From contig NW_027469112.1 in assembly GCF_051020765.1 (NCBI RefSeq), positions 186,001 through 250,000 of the forward strand: a stretch of DNA of 64,000 nt, read 5' to 3'. Position 1 is the stretch's first letter; the number at the start of each line of letters is the position of its first letter. Below the pieces are notes generated by a model. The model saw nothing but the letters and a program-made list of their open reading frames with translations. It made no database searches and was not told the origin of the DNA. Source of the stretch: Lasioglossum baleicum. Its lineage: Eukaryota; Arthropoda; Insecta; Hymenoptera; Halictidae. Shown one piece after another: positions 17,558 to 26,959 of this stretch. The position numbers and the translations under genes are program-made.

Positions 17558-19458
17558 TGTGACGTCGTCCGACGTTGGATTTGGAGTTTCCCCAGCTGAC
17601 CCCACCCCCCCCCCCCCCATACTCGACAATCGCCAGCAGCATCCGCGTTTCGCCACATTCCCGCCGGAAAAATTCGCGCCCCCAAGGGGTAAGGTGTAAC
17701 GTCGTACCGACGTCTTGCGTCGGCCTCCTTCATACGAGCAAATTCTCGCCGTATATACATATATATACATATCCCCGTGAGCGCGAACATAGGGAATCGG
17801 AAAAGACGCAATAGTCACCGGTACAAGCGGACGCCAGCATGGCAACCGCGAGTACAGGTGTACGTACATCTAAACCGTCGCCTCGTTCAAACAGCGAAAA
17901 GTATACATCGACGACAACATATTCGTCCGTACCTCGTACGATTTAGACAAAGGACTTCACGGTTCACCGAATCCCTATGGTCCGCGCTCTCATTATAAAT
18001 AAGACGAAATCGCGCGAATCGCCCTCTTCTAGTTCAAACTCTCTTCTAGTTCAAACTCTCTTCTAGTTCAAATTCTCTTCTAGTTCAGACCCGCTTCCAG
18101 TTCAGACTCTCTTCTAGTTCACTCTCTTCCAGTTTCGGAATTCTACGAATTCAGTTCTCTCGCGTCTTCAATCGAATTCAGTTCGACTCAGTCTTTTCTC
18201 GCGTTTTCGGACTCTATTTCAGATCGTTCACGATATTCAGGTCGTATTGCTCCTTACCATTTACACTATTTCTTTATATATCATTTGGTTCTAAATTGTT
18301 ATTCGAGTCTGCTCGTAGATTATTATTACGTATTTACAGATATTATTCTGGTTTATTGGTTGTACGAGGTTACTCGTAAACCGTCACCGTTATTTTGTTG
18401 TACGAGCTTACTCGCATTATCATTTCAAATTTGTAATTACTATTTTCGTGCTATCTTGTTTATGCGATCTTGCTCGCTTTATTATTCACATTTCAATTGT
18501 TAATTTTGTGTTATTTGGCTTATACGAGCTTGCTCGCATTACTATTCGTATTTCAATTGCTATTTTTGTTAATTTGGCGCTATTTTTGTTTGAACGAGCT
18601 TGCTCGCATTACTATTCGTATTGATAACTATTATCTAGTGCTATTTTGTTGTACGAGCTTGCTCGCATTATAATCAAGGCTGATAATTCTTATTTTTGTG
18701 CCATTTTGCTTTGTATGAGCTCGCTCGTAACCTGCTTGTTACTATTCTGTGCTATATATCTCGTTCGAGCTCGCTAGCGAACCGACATTGTATTTGGTTC
18801 ACGAGTTCTGCTCGCAAGTCTTATTCTTGTACACATTCTGATTCATTATATTCTGTCTGTTTAAACCATCTATTTCGCAGCTTATTCAGCAACATCCCGC
18901 TCCTCGATATCTTCCACTTCTAAAGTGTCGTTCCCAGTGACCGGTTAAAGTGATCGCGAAAGTGAGTGTGCGCGTGGTGTTTCATCGGGTTGTTCGACTC
19001 CGACCTGTTCCGCAAATTCCTTAGACTTCCTACGTCCGTTCTTCTAACCCTAAAATTGGTGTATCAATCGTGTACGTCTGAGCCCAGAGGGTGCTCGGTA
19101 CCGAGAGAACACTAATTCCCTTCGATCGAAATCTCCTGTCACCAATCGAGCAAACCCACGCGTTCGGACGAGTTGCACACACCCGCATAGTGACACTTCG
19201 ACCACTGGGAACCATCTCTACTACCGCGACGCGTGTTAGTTCTACGCGGTGTTCACGACGGACGACGCCCGTCTCGGTTCGCATTTTATTCCCCTCTTCG
19301 CCTTTTCAACAACGACGAACGCCGGTATCGGGTCCCTGATCAGACGTGGACGTTACGCGCCACGTGGATCTAAGATCGTCTTAAGTAAATTGGTCGGTTA
19401 CGTCCCCGCCCCGTCTGGGCGTCGTTTCGTCGGATCATATCCGACCCGGGACGTAACA
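17558..19458 (+). repeat. D 3' LTR (start at 17558 or 17695)
   Basis: Ends at GTAACA (19458). Two candidate starts each follow a purine run and each carry the ACGTCG/CGACGT inverted repeat. If 17695 is right the LTR is 1764 bp. Inside are a 17-18 bp tandem repeat (about 18026-18135, CTCTTCTAGTTCAAA-like) and a periodic array of CGAGC-GCTCG hairpins between 18363 and 18820. The end carries GTCGGAT/ATCCGAC around a CAT loop. No long sense ORF was seen. Confidence 0.65.
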
Positions 19459-19503
19459 ATATAATGAAAATGAACTTCCACTTGTTATTAACCTTTTTGG
19501 TAG
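19459..19503 (-). repeat. Family A LTR stub, 45 bp
   Basis: Matches the internal part of minus-oriented family A LTRs (compare 21032-21076). It is bounded on the left by the end of D and on the right by E7, so it is a surviving sliver of an older family A LTR hit by at least one of them. Confidence 0.7.
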
Positions 19504-20164
19504 TGTTACGTCGTCCGATGTACGACGTTGGCCTTGTACACACACCATGTATACAAGGTCTGATCTGCATAAGATCCACACACCGTCCCCTAGACATAAG
19601 AGCATAATATTAAGATCTCATTATTCTATTGTTCTAATCCTTATCTCCGTCTCTACCCATCACCATAACTTCACCTTGATCAACACCTTACCTCAGTTTC
19701 AACCCATCACCACGACACATAATGCAATAAAGTATTGCATCACTCTGGAAGCATCTAGAAGCTTCTAGAAACGTCGAGAAGTCCAAAGACTGCTGCATCA
19801 GCAGTCCCACGCTCGTAGAGGGCAATAGGACAGCCACGAGACTGCAGCGTCAGCAGAAATGCACGTGCAGTCCCCGGGAGCGAAGACGCTGCTGCATCAG
19901 CGGTTCTCCCACTCCGACGACTGAAGAACAAAGAGACTGCAGCGTCAGCTATCCCCACTCCGAACGAAGGAGGCAAGGCAGAGCGGACGCTTGCATCAGT
20001 CCGCCTCCAGACAGCGACTCGAACGGTCCGCTCCAAGCGAGCGACTCGCACGGACGTGCCAGTCCGGCTTCTTCCGACTTCAAGAGCAGACGTGTTCAGT
20101 CTAGCTCCGCGATAGTGAAGTGTGTCGATCCTTCACTCCTAATTCCAATTCCAATTCCAACTCT
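19504..20164 (+). repeat. E7: plus-strand family A LTR fragment
   Basis: Begins at TGTTACGTCG and follows the family A LTR for 661 bp, including the heat-shock element and the TGACNNNGC block. It is then cut by the start of E4 after CTCT. The rest of this LTR should lie beyond the right edge. Whether it is a solo LTR or the 5' LTR of an element cannot be told here. Confidence 0.85.
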
Positions 20165-21280
20165 TGTCACGTCCGTCACTGTGTTTTTGTTACAGGTACC
20201 AGGAGAGAGAAAAGAGAACAGTGACAGACGGACGGTTGAGGTATTATGATTAAAATGAGGAGTGGTCTTTCGTGCCGAGACAGCCGCGGGCTGTCATATG
20301 CACTAGGACAACCGATATTGCTATGGATGCAGTCAAGAAAAGAACGTCCGACGCGGTTACAAGGAGTGTCCCGACAAGAATCGCGCGCGAGAGGATGCAA
20401 CGAGAACGGTGAGTTTACAGGATTCAACAATTATACAAGATATTATACGACTCACCGCAATGTTGTATTAACGCCTAATAATATTGTTGCAGCAGGAACT
20501 GGCGGTACTGACAGTAGGTGTCGTACATCGGATCTTCTATACAGATGTCCTCGAGGTGGGGAAGATCTGGCAGAGTTGCTGCTGCTCGGTTCGGGACGAC
20601 GTTAGTGGCCTTGGATGCTGGCCGCAAGACGACACGTTGATGAGCTGGCAGAGGAACGTCACGGATGATTCGGCAACGGACCCTGGGAACGATGATCGTG
20701 TCTCGGCTGTCGTCGTCGTCGGCTATGTCGATCACCTCTGGACAATCGACCGGATGTAGAACTGGCGTCGGAGCTCGCGAGAGGTCCGCGTGGTTGACCT
20801 CTTTAGGAGGGTTGCAAGGGCAACCGTATACAGAAACGTAATCGGACGCGTCACACGGAATGTGCTCGGTGGTTCCCAGAAGTTCTGTCCACTCGGTAGT
20901 GGCGATGATTTGTTCGAGCACCGCTTTATTTCTTAACGCGCGTCTCAATTTAGCAAGTTGATACTTGCGTCCCGCTCGACGTGGGCGTCGCATGGGTAAG
21001 GAATAGTAATGATGGAATATTAATAATAATATAATGAAAATGAACTTCCACTTGTTATTAACCTTTTAGGTAGTTAACTCGCTTCACGTCTATAGTGGCG
21101 GCTCAGCGTTTCCACTGCGCACTTTAGACCAATTCTAGACGTGGCACGAGAACTTCTCTATGACTCGCTTCAAATTCCTTATTGGCGGCTCAGCGTTTCC
21201 ACTGCGCACTTTAGACCAAGTCCGGATATGTCACGAGTTTAATATATTCGATGCAAGAACTGAATTGGAAGATGGTGTTG
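20165..21280 (-). repeat. E4 3' LTR, left part
   Basis: Family A LTR from its TGTCACGTCC end to the E2 insertion. It is slightly diverged from the E1 LTR (for example an extra C near 20371). Includes the ORF below and both 36-bp repeats. Confidence 0.9.
20475..20993 (-). CDS. LTR-encoded 172-aa basic protein (E4 3' LTR copy)
   Basis: Intact copy. Relative to the E1 copy it has D-to-E near residue 28 and N-to-D in the acidic middle segment, plus silent changes. The frame is kept although the LTR just beyond its end carries a 1-bp indel. Confidence 0.6.
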   Translation of the reverse strand: MRRPRRAGRKYQLAKLRRALRNKAVLEQIIATTEWTELLGTTEHIPCDASDYVSVYGCPCNPPKEVNHADLSRAPTPVLHPVDCPEVIDIADDDDSRDTIIVPRVRCRIIRDVPLPAHQRVVLRPASKATNVVPNRAAATLPDLPHLEDICIEDPMYDTYCQYRQFLLQQYY

Positions 21281-23236
21281 TGTCACGTCCGTCACTGTGT
21301 TTTTGTTACAGGTACCAAGAGAGAGAAAAGAGAACAGTGACAGACGGACGGTTGAGATATTATGATTAAAATGAGGAGTGGTCTTTCGTGCCGAGACAGC
21401 CGCGGGCTGTCATATGCACTAGGACAACCGATATTGCTATGGATGCAGTCAAGAAAAGAACGTCCGACGCGGTTACAAGAAGTGTCCGACAAGAATCACG
21501 CGCGAGATGATGCAACGAAAACGGTGAGTTTACAGGATTCAGCAATTATACAAGATATTATACGACTCACCGCAATGCTGTATTAACGCCTAATAATATT
21601 GTTGCAGCAGGAACTGGCGGTACTGACAGTAGGTGTCGTACATCGGATCTTCTATACAGATGTCCTCGAGGTGGGGAAGATCTGGCAGAGTTGCTGCTGC
21701 TCGGTTCGGGACGACATTAGTGGCCTTGGATGCTGGCCGCAAGACGACACGTTGATGAGCTGGCAGAGGAACGTCACGGATGATTCGGCAACGGACCCTG
21801 GGAACGATGATCGTGTCTCGGCTGTCGTTGTCGTCGGCTATGTCGATCACCTCTGGACAATCGACCGGATGTAGAACTGGCGTCGGAGCTCGCGAGAGGT
21901 CCGCGTGGTTGACCTCTTTAGGAGGGTTGCAAGGGCAACCGTATACAGAAACGTAATCGGACGCGTCACACGGAATGTGCTCGGTGGTTCCCAGAAGTTC
22001 TGTCCACTCGGTAGTGGCAATGATTTGATCGAGCACCGCTTTATTTCTCAACGCGCGTCTCAATTTAGCAAGTTGATACTTGCGTCCCGCTCGACGTGGG
22101 CGTCGCATGGGTAAGGAATAGTAATGATGGAATATTAATAATATATAATGAAATGAACTTCCACTTGTTATTAACCTTTTTGGTAGTTAACTCGCTTCAC
22201 GTCTATAGTGGCGGCTCAGCGTTTCCACTGCGCACTTTAGACCAATTCTAGACGTGGCACGAGAACTTCTCTATGACTCGCTTCAAATTCCTTATTGGCG
22301 GCTCAGCGTTTCCACTGCGCACTTTAGACCAAGTCCGGATATGTCACGAGTTTAATATATTCGATGCAAGAACTGAATTGGAAGATGGTGTTGAACTAAC
22401 ACAAGAATAACAAGATCGAAGCACTGGTATAACAACGATATATTAAATAAGAACTGGTAAGTACACTGGTATACAATATGTAAGTAGTATTATAATTGGA
22501 GTAGTAATTGGATTAATGAATAATGGATATAGTAATATGTTGTAGGATTAATGTATGAGAATTAGGGCTTGAGTTGAGTTGAGTTAGAGTTGGAATTGGA
22601 ATTGGAATTAGGAGTGAAGGATCGACACACTTCACTTTCGCGGAGCTAGACTGAACACGTCTGCTCTTGAAGTCGGAAGAAGCCGGACTGGCGGCTGAGG
22701 CCAGGTAGGCACGTCTGTGCGAGTCGCTGGCTGAAGGCGGACTGATGCAAGCGTCCGCTCTGCCTTGCCTCCTTCGTTCGGAGTGGGGATAGCTGACGCT
22801 GCAGTCTCTTTGTTCTTCAGTCGTCGGAGTGGGAGAACCGCTGACGCAGCAGCGTCTTTGCTCCCGGGGACTGCACGTGCATTTCTGCTGACGCTGCAGT
22901 CTCGTGGCTGTCCTATTGCCCTCTACGAGCGTGGGACTGCTGATGCAGCAGTCTTTGGACTTCTCGACGTTTCTAGAAGCTTCTAGATGCTTCCAGAGTG
23001 ATGCAATACTTTATTGCATTAGTGTCGTGGTGATGGGTTGAAACTGAGGTAAGGTGTTGATCAAGGTGAAGTTATGGTGATGGGTAGAGACGGAGATAAG
23101 GATTAGAACAATACAATAATGAGATCTTAATATTATGCTCTTATGTCTAGGGGACGGTGTGTGGATCTTATGCAGATCAGACCTTGTATACATAGTGTGT
23201 GTACAAGGCCAACGTCGTACATCGGACGACGTAACA
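21281..23236 (-). repeat. E2 3' LTR
   Basis: Complete 1956-bp family A LTR, one base shorter than those of E1, with the same internal features including the heat-shock element at 22971-22983. Confidence 0.95.
21590..22108 (-). CDS. LTR-encoded 172-aa basic protein (E2 3' LTR copy)
   Basis: Intact and identical in sequence to the E1 copies. Confidence 0.6.
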   Translation of the reverse strand: MRRPRRAGRKYQLAKLRRALRNKAVLDQIIATTEWTELLGTTEHIPCDASDYVSVYGCPCNPPKEVNHADLSRAPTPVLHPVDCPEVIDIADDNDSRDTIIVPRVRCRIIRDVPLPAHQRVVLRPASKATNVVPNRAAATLPDLPHLEDICIEDPMYDTYCQYRQFLLQQYY

Positions 23237-23302
23237 CCTCCCAACGCGGAAAAGAAATTTCTTACATGGGAGAAATTTCTCGCTCAACACTCGCTTTCAC
23301 AT

Positions 23303-25612
23303 TCATTCATGCGACGCATCGTCCGGGGGTACTCCGCGCAGGGAGCACAGTTCTCGGCGAGTATTTCTTATATTTGTACGAAACACTGGTCGCACTGAAA
23401 TGTTGTCGGTGTCAGCACGTGGGGCTGGGGCTGGCTTTGTAATGTCCGACAAGTCGTATTCGCAATGTTCATTATTCGACTGTCTTTTCTCGGGGTTTAG
23501 GGTGGGTGGGGAATCACTTTGTTCACTAACACTTTTGTCTTTTCTTATCTGTGTCCAGATGAGTGTCACGTTTCGCTGACGCGGGGTTTGCGTTGGATTA
23601 TTCGGCGCACGCTTGAGTTTGTTTGCATGTACAATCTTAAAATGGTTCCCTACTTTAATTTTTACATTGTTTGAGTCTAGGATGTCGCAAATTTCGTGAG
23701 GACCCGTATATTGCGCATCGAATTTGCCCTTGCAGGGTTCTTTGAGTAGGAATACCTGTTCTATATCTTCCGGTGGTCGAAGGAGATTTTGCCGATGCTG
23801 GGCTTCGAATTTCGCTCGCTTATTCTCATAGGAATATCCGTTATCGCGAGGGTACTCGGATTTATATTTCTTTCTTGCTGACGCGTATTTCGCTGTAGCG
23901 CAGAGATTAATTTTATCGTATTCGTTTCGCTTCGCATGGCAACGTGCAGATGGAAGTTGAAAGGAATCGAGTTTCTGTGGATCATCAAAGATATGATTTT
24001 GAAGCAAGTTATGAAGTTCTTTTACTTTGGAGGCTTTGATATCCTTCTCTGGTTTAGAACTGTCGCTGGATTTATTGTGCAATATAGAACAGACCTGCTT
24101 ACATATGGGTCTTGAAGATCTTTGATTGTCGTAGGAATGGAGTTGGTCTTGGAATTGATCGGGCTGGTTACCGGAGTTAGAATAAGGATCGGGCTGGTTA
24201 CCGGAATTAGTATAAGAATCGGGCTGGTTACCGGAGTTAGTATGAGAATCGGGCTGGTTACCGGAGTTAGTATAATGATCGGGCTGGTTACCGGAGTTAG
24301 TATAAGAATCGGGCTGGTTACCGGAGTTAGTAATGTCGGGATGGTTACCGAATGCGTCGGGATGGTTCCCGGAATTGGAAAGGTCGGGATGGTTACCGAA
24401 TACGTCGGGATGGTACCCGGAATTGGAAAGGTCGGGATGGTTACCGAATACGTCGGGATGGTTCCCGGAATTAGAAAGGTCGGGATGGTTACCGAATACG
24501 TCGGGATGATACCCGGAATTAGAAAGGTCGGAAGAGTACGACTCGATTTCTTCCATCTCCAATGGGGGCAATCGAAATGAAACTCTTTCCGACGAGGTGT
24601 TAAAACACCGGAGGCTCGCTTTGCCTTTACGATTGGTGACGACGCAGTCACCCAGGAATACATCCGGCGCTACATTGACACGGCGGATATATCCCTGTTT
24701 AGGTCCTTCGACGTCGACCGCTATGCACGCAACGGTACGAGGTTCGAGGACGACTTCTTCGGATTTCGGAAGAGTCTTTGTTCGGACTCGATCCTCACGC
24801 TCCACGATCCGACTTCTCGCAGTGTACTCCGATATCTCTCGAGTCTCCTTCGATTCCGGCCGGCTTTTCACGGCGTTTTTCTCTAGGGAGTACTCGATCG
24901 AATCCCGAGGAGGCATTGAAATAACCTCCGTCACCGGAGCTCTGCAAGGTCTGACCGCGGGTGCACGAGGATTTGAGGAAGACACTCGAACGTTCCTTGC
25001 CGAATGTTCCTCACGCTTGGCGGCTGGAGTTTTAACGAGATTGTTGGTCATAGACGAAGGCATTGAAATAACCTCTGCTGCCAATTTATCGCGAGGCTCA
25101 GCCGTGGGCGCGCAAGGGTTCGAGAAGGGAACCCGAATGTTTCCTATCGTTATGGATTGATTCGCAAAGGAGATCTCGGCTCCTGTTCTGAAGAAGGGAG
25201 AACCGAGGATTCCGTCGATGTTAATTGGGAAGTTTTCTTCCAAGACATGAAATTCGATAGGGTTTTGACCCTGTAAGTGTATTTTAATTTGACCGAGAGT
25301 TGGAATGGATCCCTCGGTTATTCCTTGGACTTCTATAGTGTTCGTATGATCTATAGGTAGATTTGGTTCTAGACTTGACGCACGAATTAAATTGATCTCC
25401 GAACCCGTGTCCAACAAAAATTCACACTTCTTTTGTAATTGAGGGGCGGAGATTTTTACGCGCGGGATTGGTGAGTCTGCAGCAAGATTTACTGCTGAGA
25501 CGAATCGTCGGACTGGTCGTTCGTCCGGATAGCTGTTTGGGTGCGGGCTGTAGTTTGGGTTGAAGATGCGGCCTCCCGCCTTGGGTTGGCTTCGGTCGGG
25601 AGGCCGGACTCG
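23303..25612 (-). CDS. E2 short pol: protease, repeat linker, unknown module, GPY/F end, env tail
   Basis: About 769 residues from the frameshift point, against roughly 1,700 in E1. The protease (L-L-D-T-G-S-E) and linker with four 16-residue and six 10-residue repeats match E1. Then, instead of RT to the integrase core, there is a ~130-residue basic, Lys/Tyr/Cys-containing module of unknown origin (23761-24157), which joins in-frame to the end of integrase at E-Q-V-F-L-L-K-E. The GPY/F part and the env-like C-terminal tail are kept. The frame is fully open. The same module and the same joint occur in E4, so it predates both insertions. Confidence 0.85.
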   Translation of the reverse strand, partial: RVRPPDRSQPKAGGRIFNPNYSPHPNSYPDERPVRRFVSAVNLAADSPIPRVKISAPQLQKKCEFLLDTGSEINLIRASSLEPNLPIDHTNTIEVQGITEGSIPTLGQIKIHLQGQNPIEFHVLEENFPINIDGILGSPFFRTGAEISFANQSITIGNIRVPFSNPCAPTAEPRDKLAAEVISMPSSMTNNLVKTPAAKREEHSARNVRVSSSNPRAPAVRPCRAPVTEVISMPPRDSIEYSLEKNAVKSRPESKETREISEYTARSRIVEREDRVRTKTLPKSEEVVLEPRTVACIAVDVEGPKQGYIRRVNVAPDVFLGDCVVTNRKGKASLRCFNTSSERVSFRLPPLEMEEIESYSSDLSNSGYHPDVFGNHPDLSNSGNHPDVFGNHPDLSNSGYHPDVFGNHPDLSNSGNHPDAFGNHPDITNSGNQPDSYTNSGNQPDHYTNSGNQPDSHTNSGNQPDSYTNSGNQPDPYSNSGNQPDQFQDQLHSYDNQRSSRPICKQVCSILHNKSSDSSKPEKDIKASKVKELHNLLQNHIFDDPQKLDSFQLPSARCHAKRNEYDKINLCATAKYASARKKYKSEYPRDNGYSYENKRAKFEAQHRQNLLRPPEDIEQVFLLKEPCKGKFDAQYTGPHEICDILDSNNVKIKVGNHFKIVHANKLKRAPNNPTQTPRQRNVTLIWTQIRKDKSVSEQSDSPPTLNPEKRQSNNEHCEYDLSDITKPAPAPRADTDNISVRPVFRTNIRNTRRELCSLRGVPPDDASHE
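23761..24157 (-). other. Unknown ~130-codon module replacing RT-integrase (E2 copy)
   Basis: Sequence present in E2, E4 (41437-41833) and E5 (about 62935-63318) and absent from E1 and E6. The encoded segment is rich in Lys, Arg, Tyr and Ser with several Cys. I found no motif I can assign. It begins right after the last N-S-G-N-Q-P-D repeat and ends at different partners: integrase tail in E2 and E4, envelope in E5. Confidence 0.6.
24158..24529 (-). repeat. Tandem repeats in the E2 pol linker
   Basis: Four 48-bp and six 30-bp units of the same kind as in E1, in frame. Confidence 0.9.
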
Positions 25613-26847
25613 TTTCCCGACCTCCTATTATTATTGAAAGCGCGCTTACGGCACTCGTGAATATCGTGCCCGGGGACTTTGCAGTAGTTGCAAAATTTGT
25701 TAGGGCTTGAGGGGCGATCTGTGCGACCATCGCGGTATGTGTTTTGGTCGCGAGGATTGTTTTCCCATCGCCGTTGCGGCGTCGGGGAGCGATAAGAGTC
25801 CCGGTTTGAGTTTCTCGAGGACTGCTGAGACGAGTCCGGTCTGTTATCGCGGCGTTCTTGAGTTCGCTCTGGAATGTCACGAGGGGACTCGTACGTGGAA
25901 CGCTGGCGATACGGCCGGTTATCAGAGAAGCTGACTCGTTTTTCTTCGCGGATCAGTTCTCGTCGACGAGTCTGGTCTGACTCATACTGCCTGTAAGCAG
26001 AGATGGCTGCTTCGAAAACAGTGGCAGGATTTCGCGAAGGGCAATGAAGCACTTCGGCACGCAGCTGGGGAAGGAGACCTCGTAGAAAACAATCTACTAC
26101 GAAGCGATCTAGTTCTTCGTAATCAAGGCCAATATCTGTGGCATCTTGAATCGCGGTTCGAAGGTCTTTAACGCGATTGATGAAGTCTAAGATGTGCTCG
26201 TTTGGAGCTTGGAGTACACTCGCGAGATCGCCACGGTACTGGTCCACGAATTTGTATGGGCCCAGTACTGTTCGTAATTTCTCGCATAGTGCAGAAATTG
26301 TGAATATGTGCTGGCCTTCTATAGCGGCATAAGCACGATCGTGGAGTTTATTGCAGAGCAATTTTGTGAGGGCACGCTCTGCAGTGGCCGGTACGGTGTC
26401 ACGCGCGCGTTTGCATGCACGTATGAATTGTAGGACGGAAGACGAAGTTCCGTCGAATCTAGGGACAAGCTCGGCGGCTTGTTTTAGAGCGAAATTACCA
26501 GTAGGTTCATACTGTGGGATTTCGCGTGGCTCTGGCGGTGAAGGTTCCCGCATATTAGAGACGTTACTAGGGTCTGGTGTAGGCGATTGTTGACGTAGGC
26601 TTTGACTCGTGATTTGGATGTTATGAAGCTCTTTTCGTATTTCGTCGAGCATATTCTTTTGGTTTTGTGCGTCTTCTTCATATTTGAGACGCAATTTGGC
26701 AATAAAATCAGTTTCTTCTTTGAGATATTGCTCTCTACGGGCGAGGTCTTGCGCATAAAGGAGTAACTCTTCCTCGGTCATTGGGGGAAGGTCTGCGTTA
26801 GGATCTGCTTGGAGATCCCTTTGAGATCGCGTGATTGGGCGAGACAT
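25489..26847 (-). CDS. gag: E2 gag, 452 aa
   Basis: Intact capsid/nucleocapsid protein, differing from the E1 gag by only a few substitutions. It has the same capsid core and single CCHC knuckle. Retaining an intact gag in an RT-less element suggests that it packages its own RNA. Confidence 0.95.
   Translation of the reverse strand: MSRPITRSQRDLQADPNADLPPMTEEELLLYAQDLARREQYLKEETDFIAKLRLKYEEDAQNQKNMLDEIRKELHNIQITSQSLRQQSPTPDPSNVSNMREPSPPEPREIPQYEPTGNFALKQAAELVPRFDGTSSSVLQFIRACKRARDTVPATAERALTKLLCNKLHDRAYAAIEGQHIFTISALCEKLRTVLGPYKFVDQYRGDLASVLQAPNEHILDFINRVKDLRTAIQDATDIGLDYEELDRFVVDCFLRGLLPQLRAEVLHCPSRNPATVFEAAISAYRQYESDQTRRRELIREEKRVSFSDNRPYRQRSTYESPRDIPERTQERRDNRPDSSQQSSRNSNRDSYRSPTPQRRWENNPRDQNTYRDGRTDRPSSPNKFCNYCKVPGHDIHECRKRAFNNNRRSGNESGLPTEANPRREAASSTQTTARTQTAIRTNDQSDDSSQQ
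25570..25618 (-). promoter_or_regulatory. E2 gag-pol -1 frameshift signal
   Basis: GGGAAAC at 25612-25618 with the 9-bp stem 25597-25605/25570-25578, identical in design to E1. Confidence 0.85.
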
Positions 26848-26938
26848 TTTGAAAGATATGAATGGGATTTAGAAATGTGAATTTCGCACTGACACGCGTC
26901 GGGGCTTATTAATGCAAATATCGGCGACCACTTCGTTG

Positions 26939-26955
26939 TCCTACCGACTGCGCCA
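26939..26955 (-). promoter_or_regulatory. E2 primer-binding site (tRNA-Ser type)
   Basis: TGGCGCAGTCGGTAGGA in element sense, four bases from the LTR end. Confidence 0.85.
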
Positions 26956-26959
26956 AATT

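Larger units (their letters stand above)
14957..19458 (+). mobile_element. D: degenerate gypsy-type remnant with one LTR
   Basis: A plus-strand remnant related to families B and C. It keeps the gag C-terminal region fused to the pol linker (protease deleted), the RT N-terminus, a piece of envelope, two copies of a cysteine-rich module, then a polypurine tract and a 3' LTR ending in CCCGGGACGTAACA, much like the C1 LTR end. The 5' LTR, gag core, RT catalytic part and integrase are missing. It looks old and non-functional. Confidence 0.75.

Noticed and set aside
17391..18000. Several 60-140 codon frames across the D LTR start
   Set aside because: Overlapping frames on both strands in a C-rich, low-complexity stretch with no consistent coding signal.
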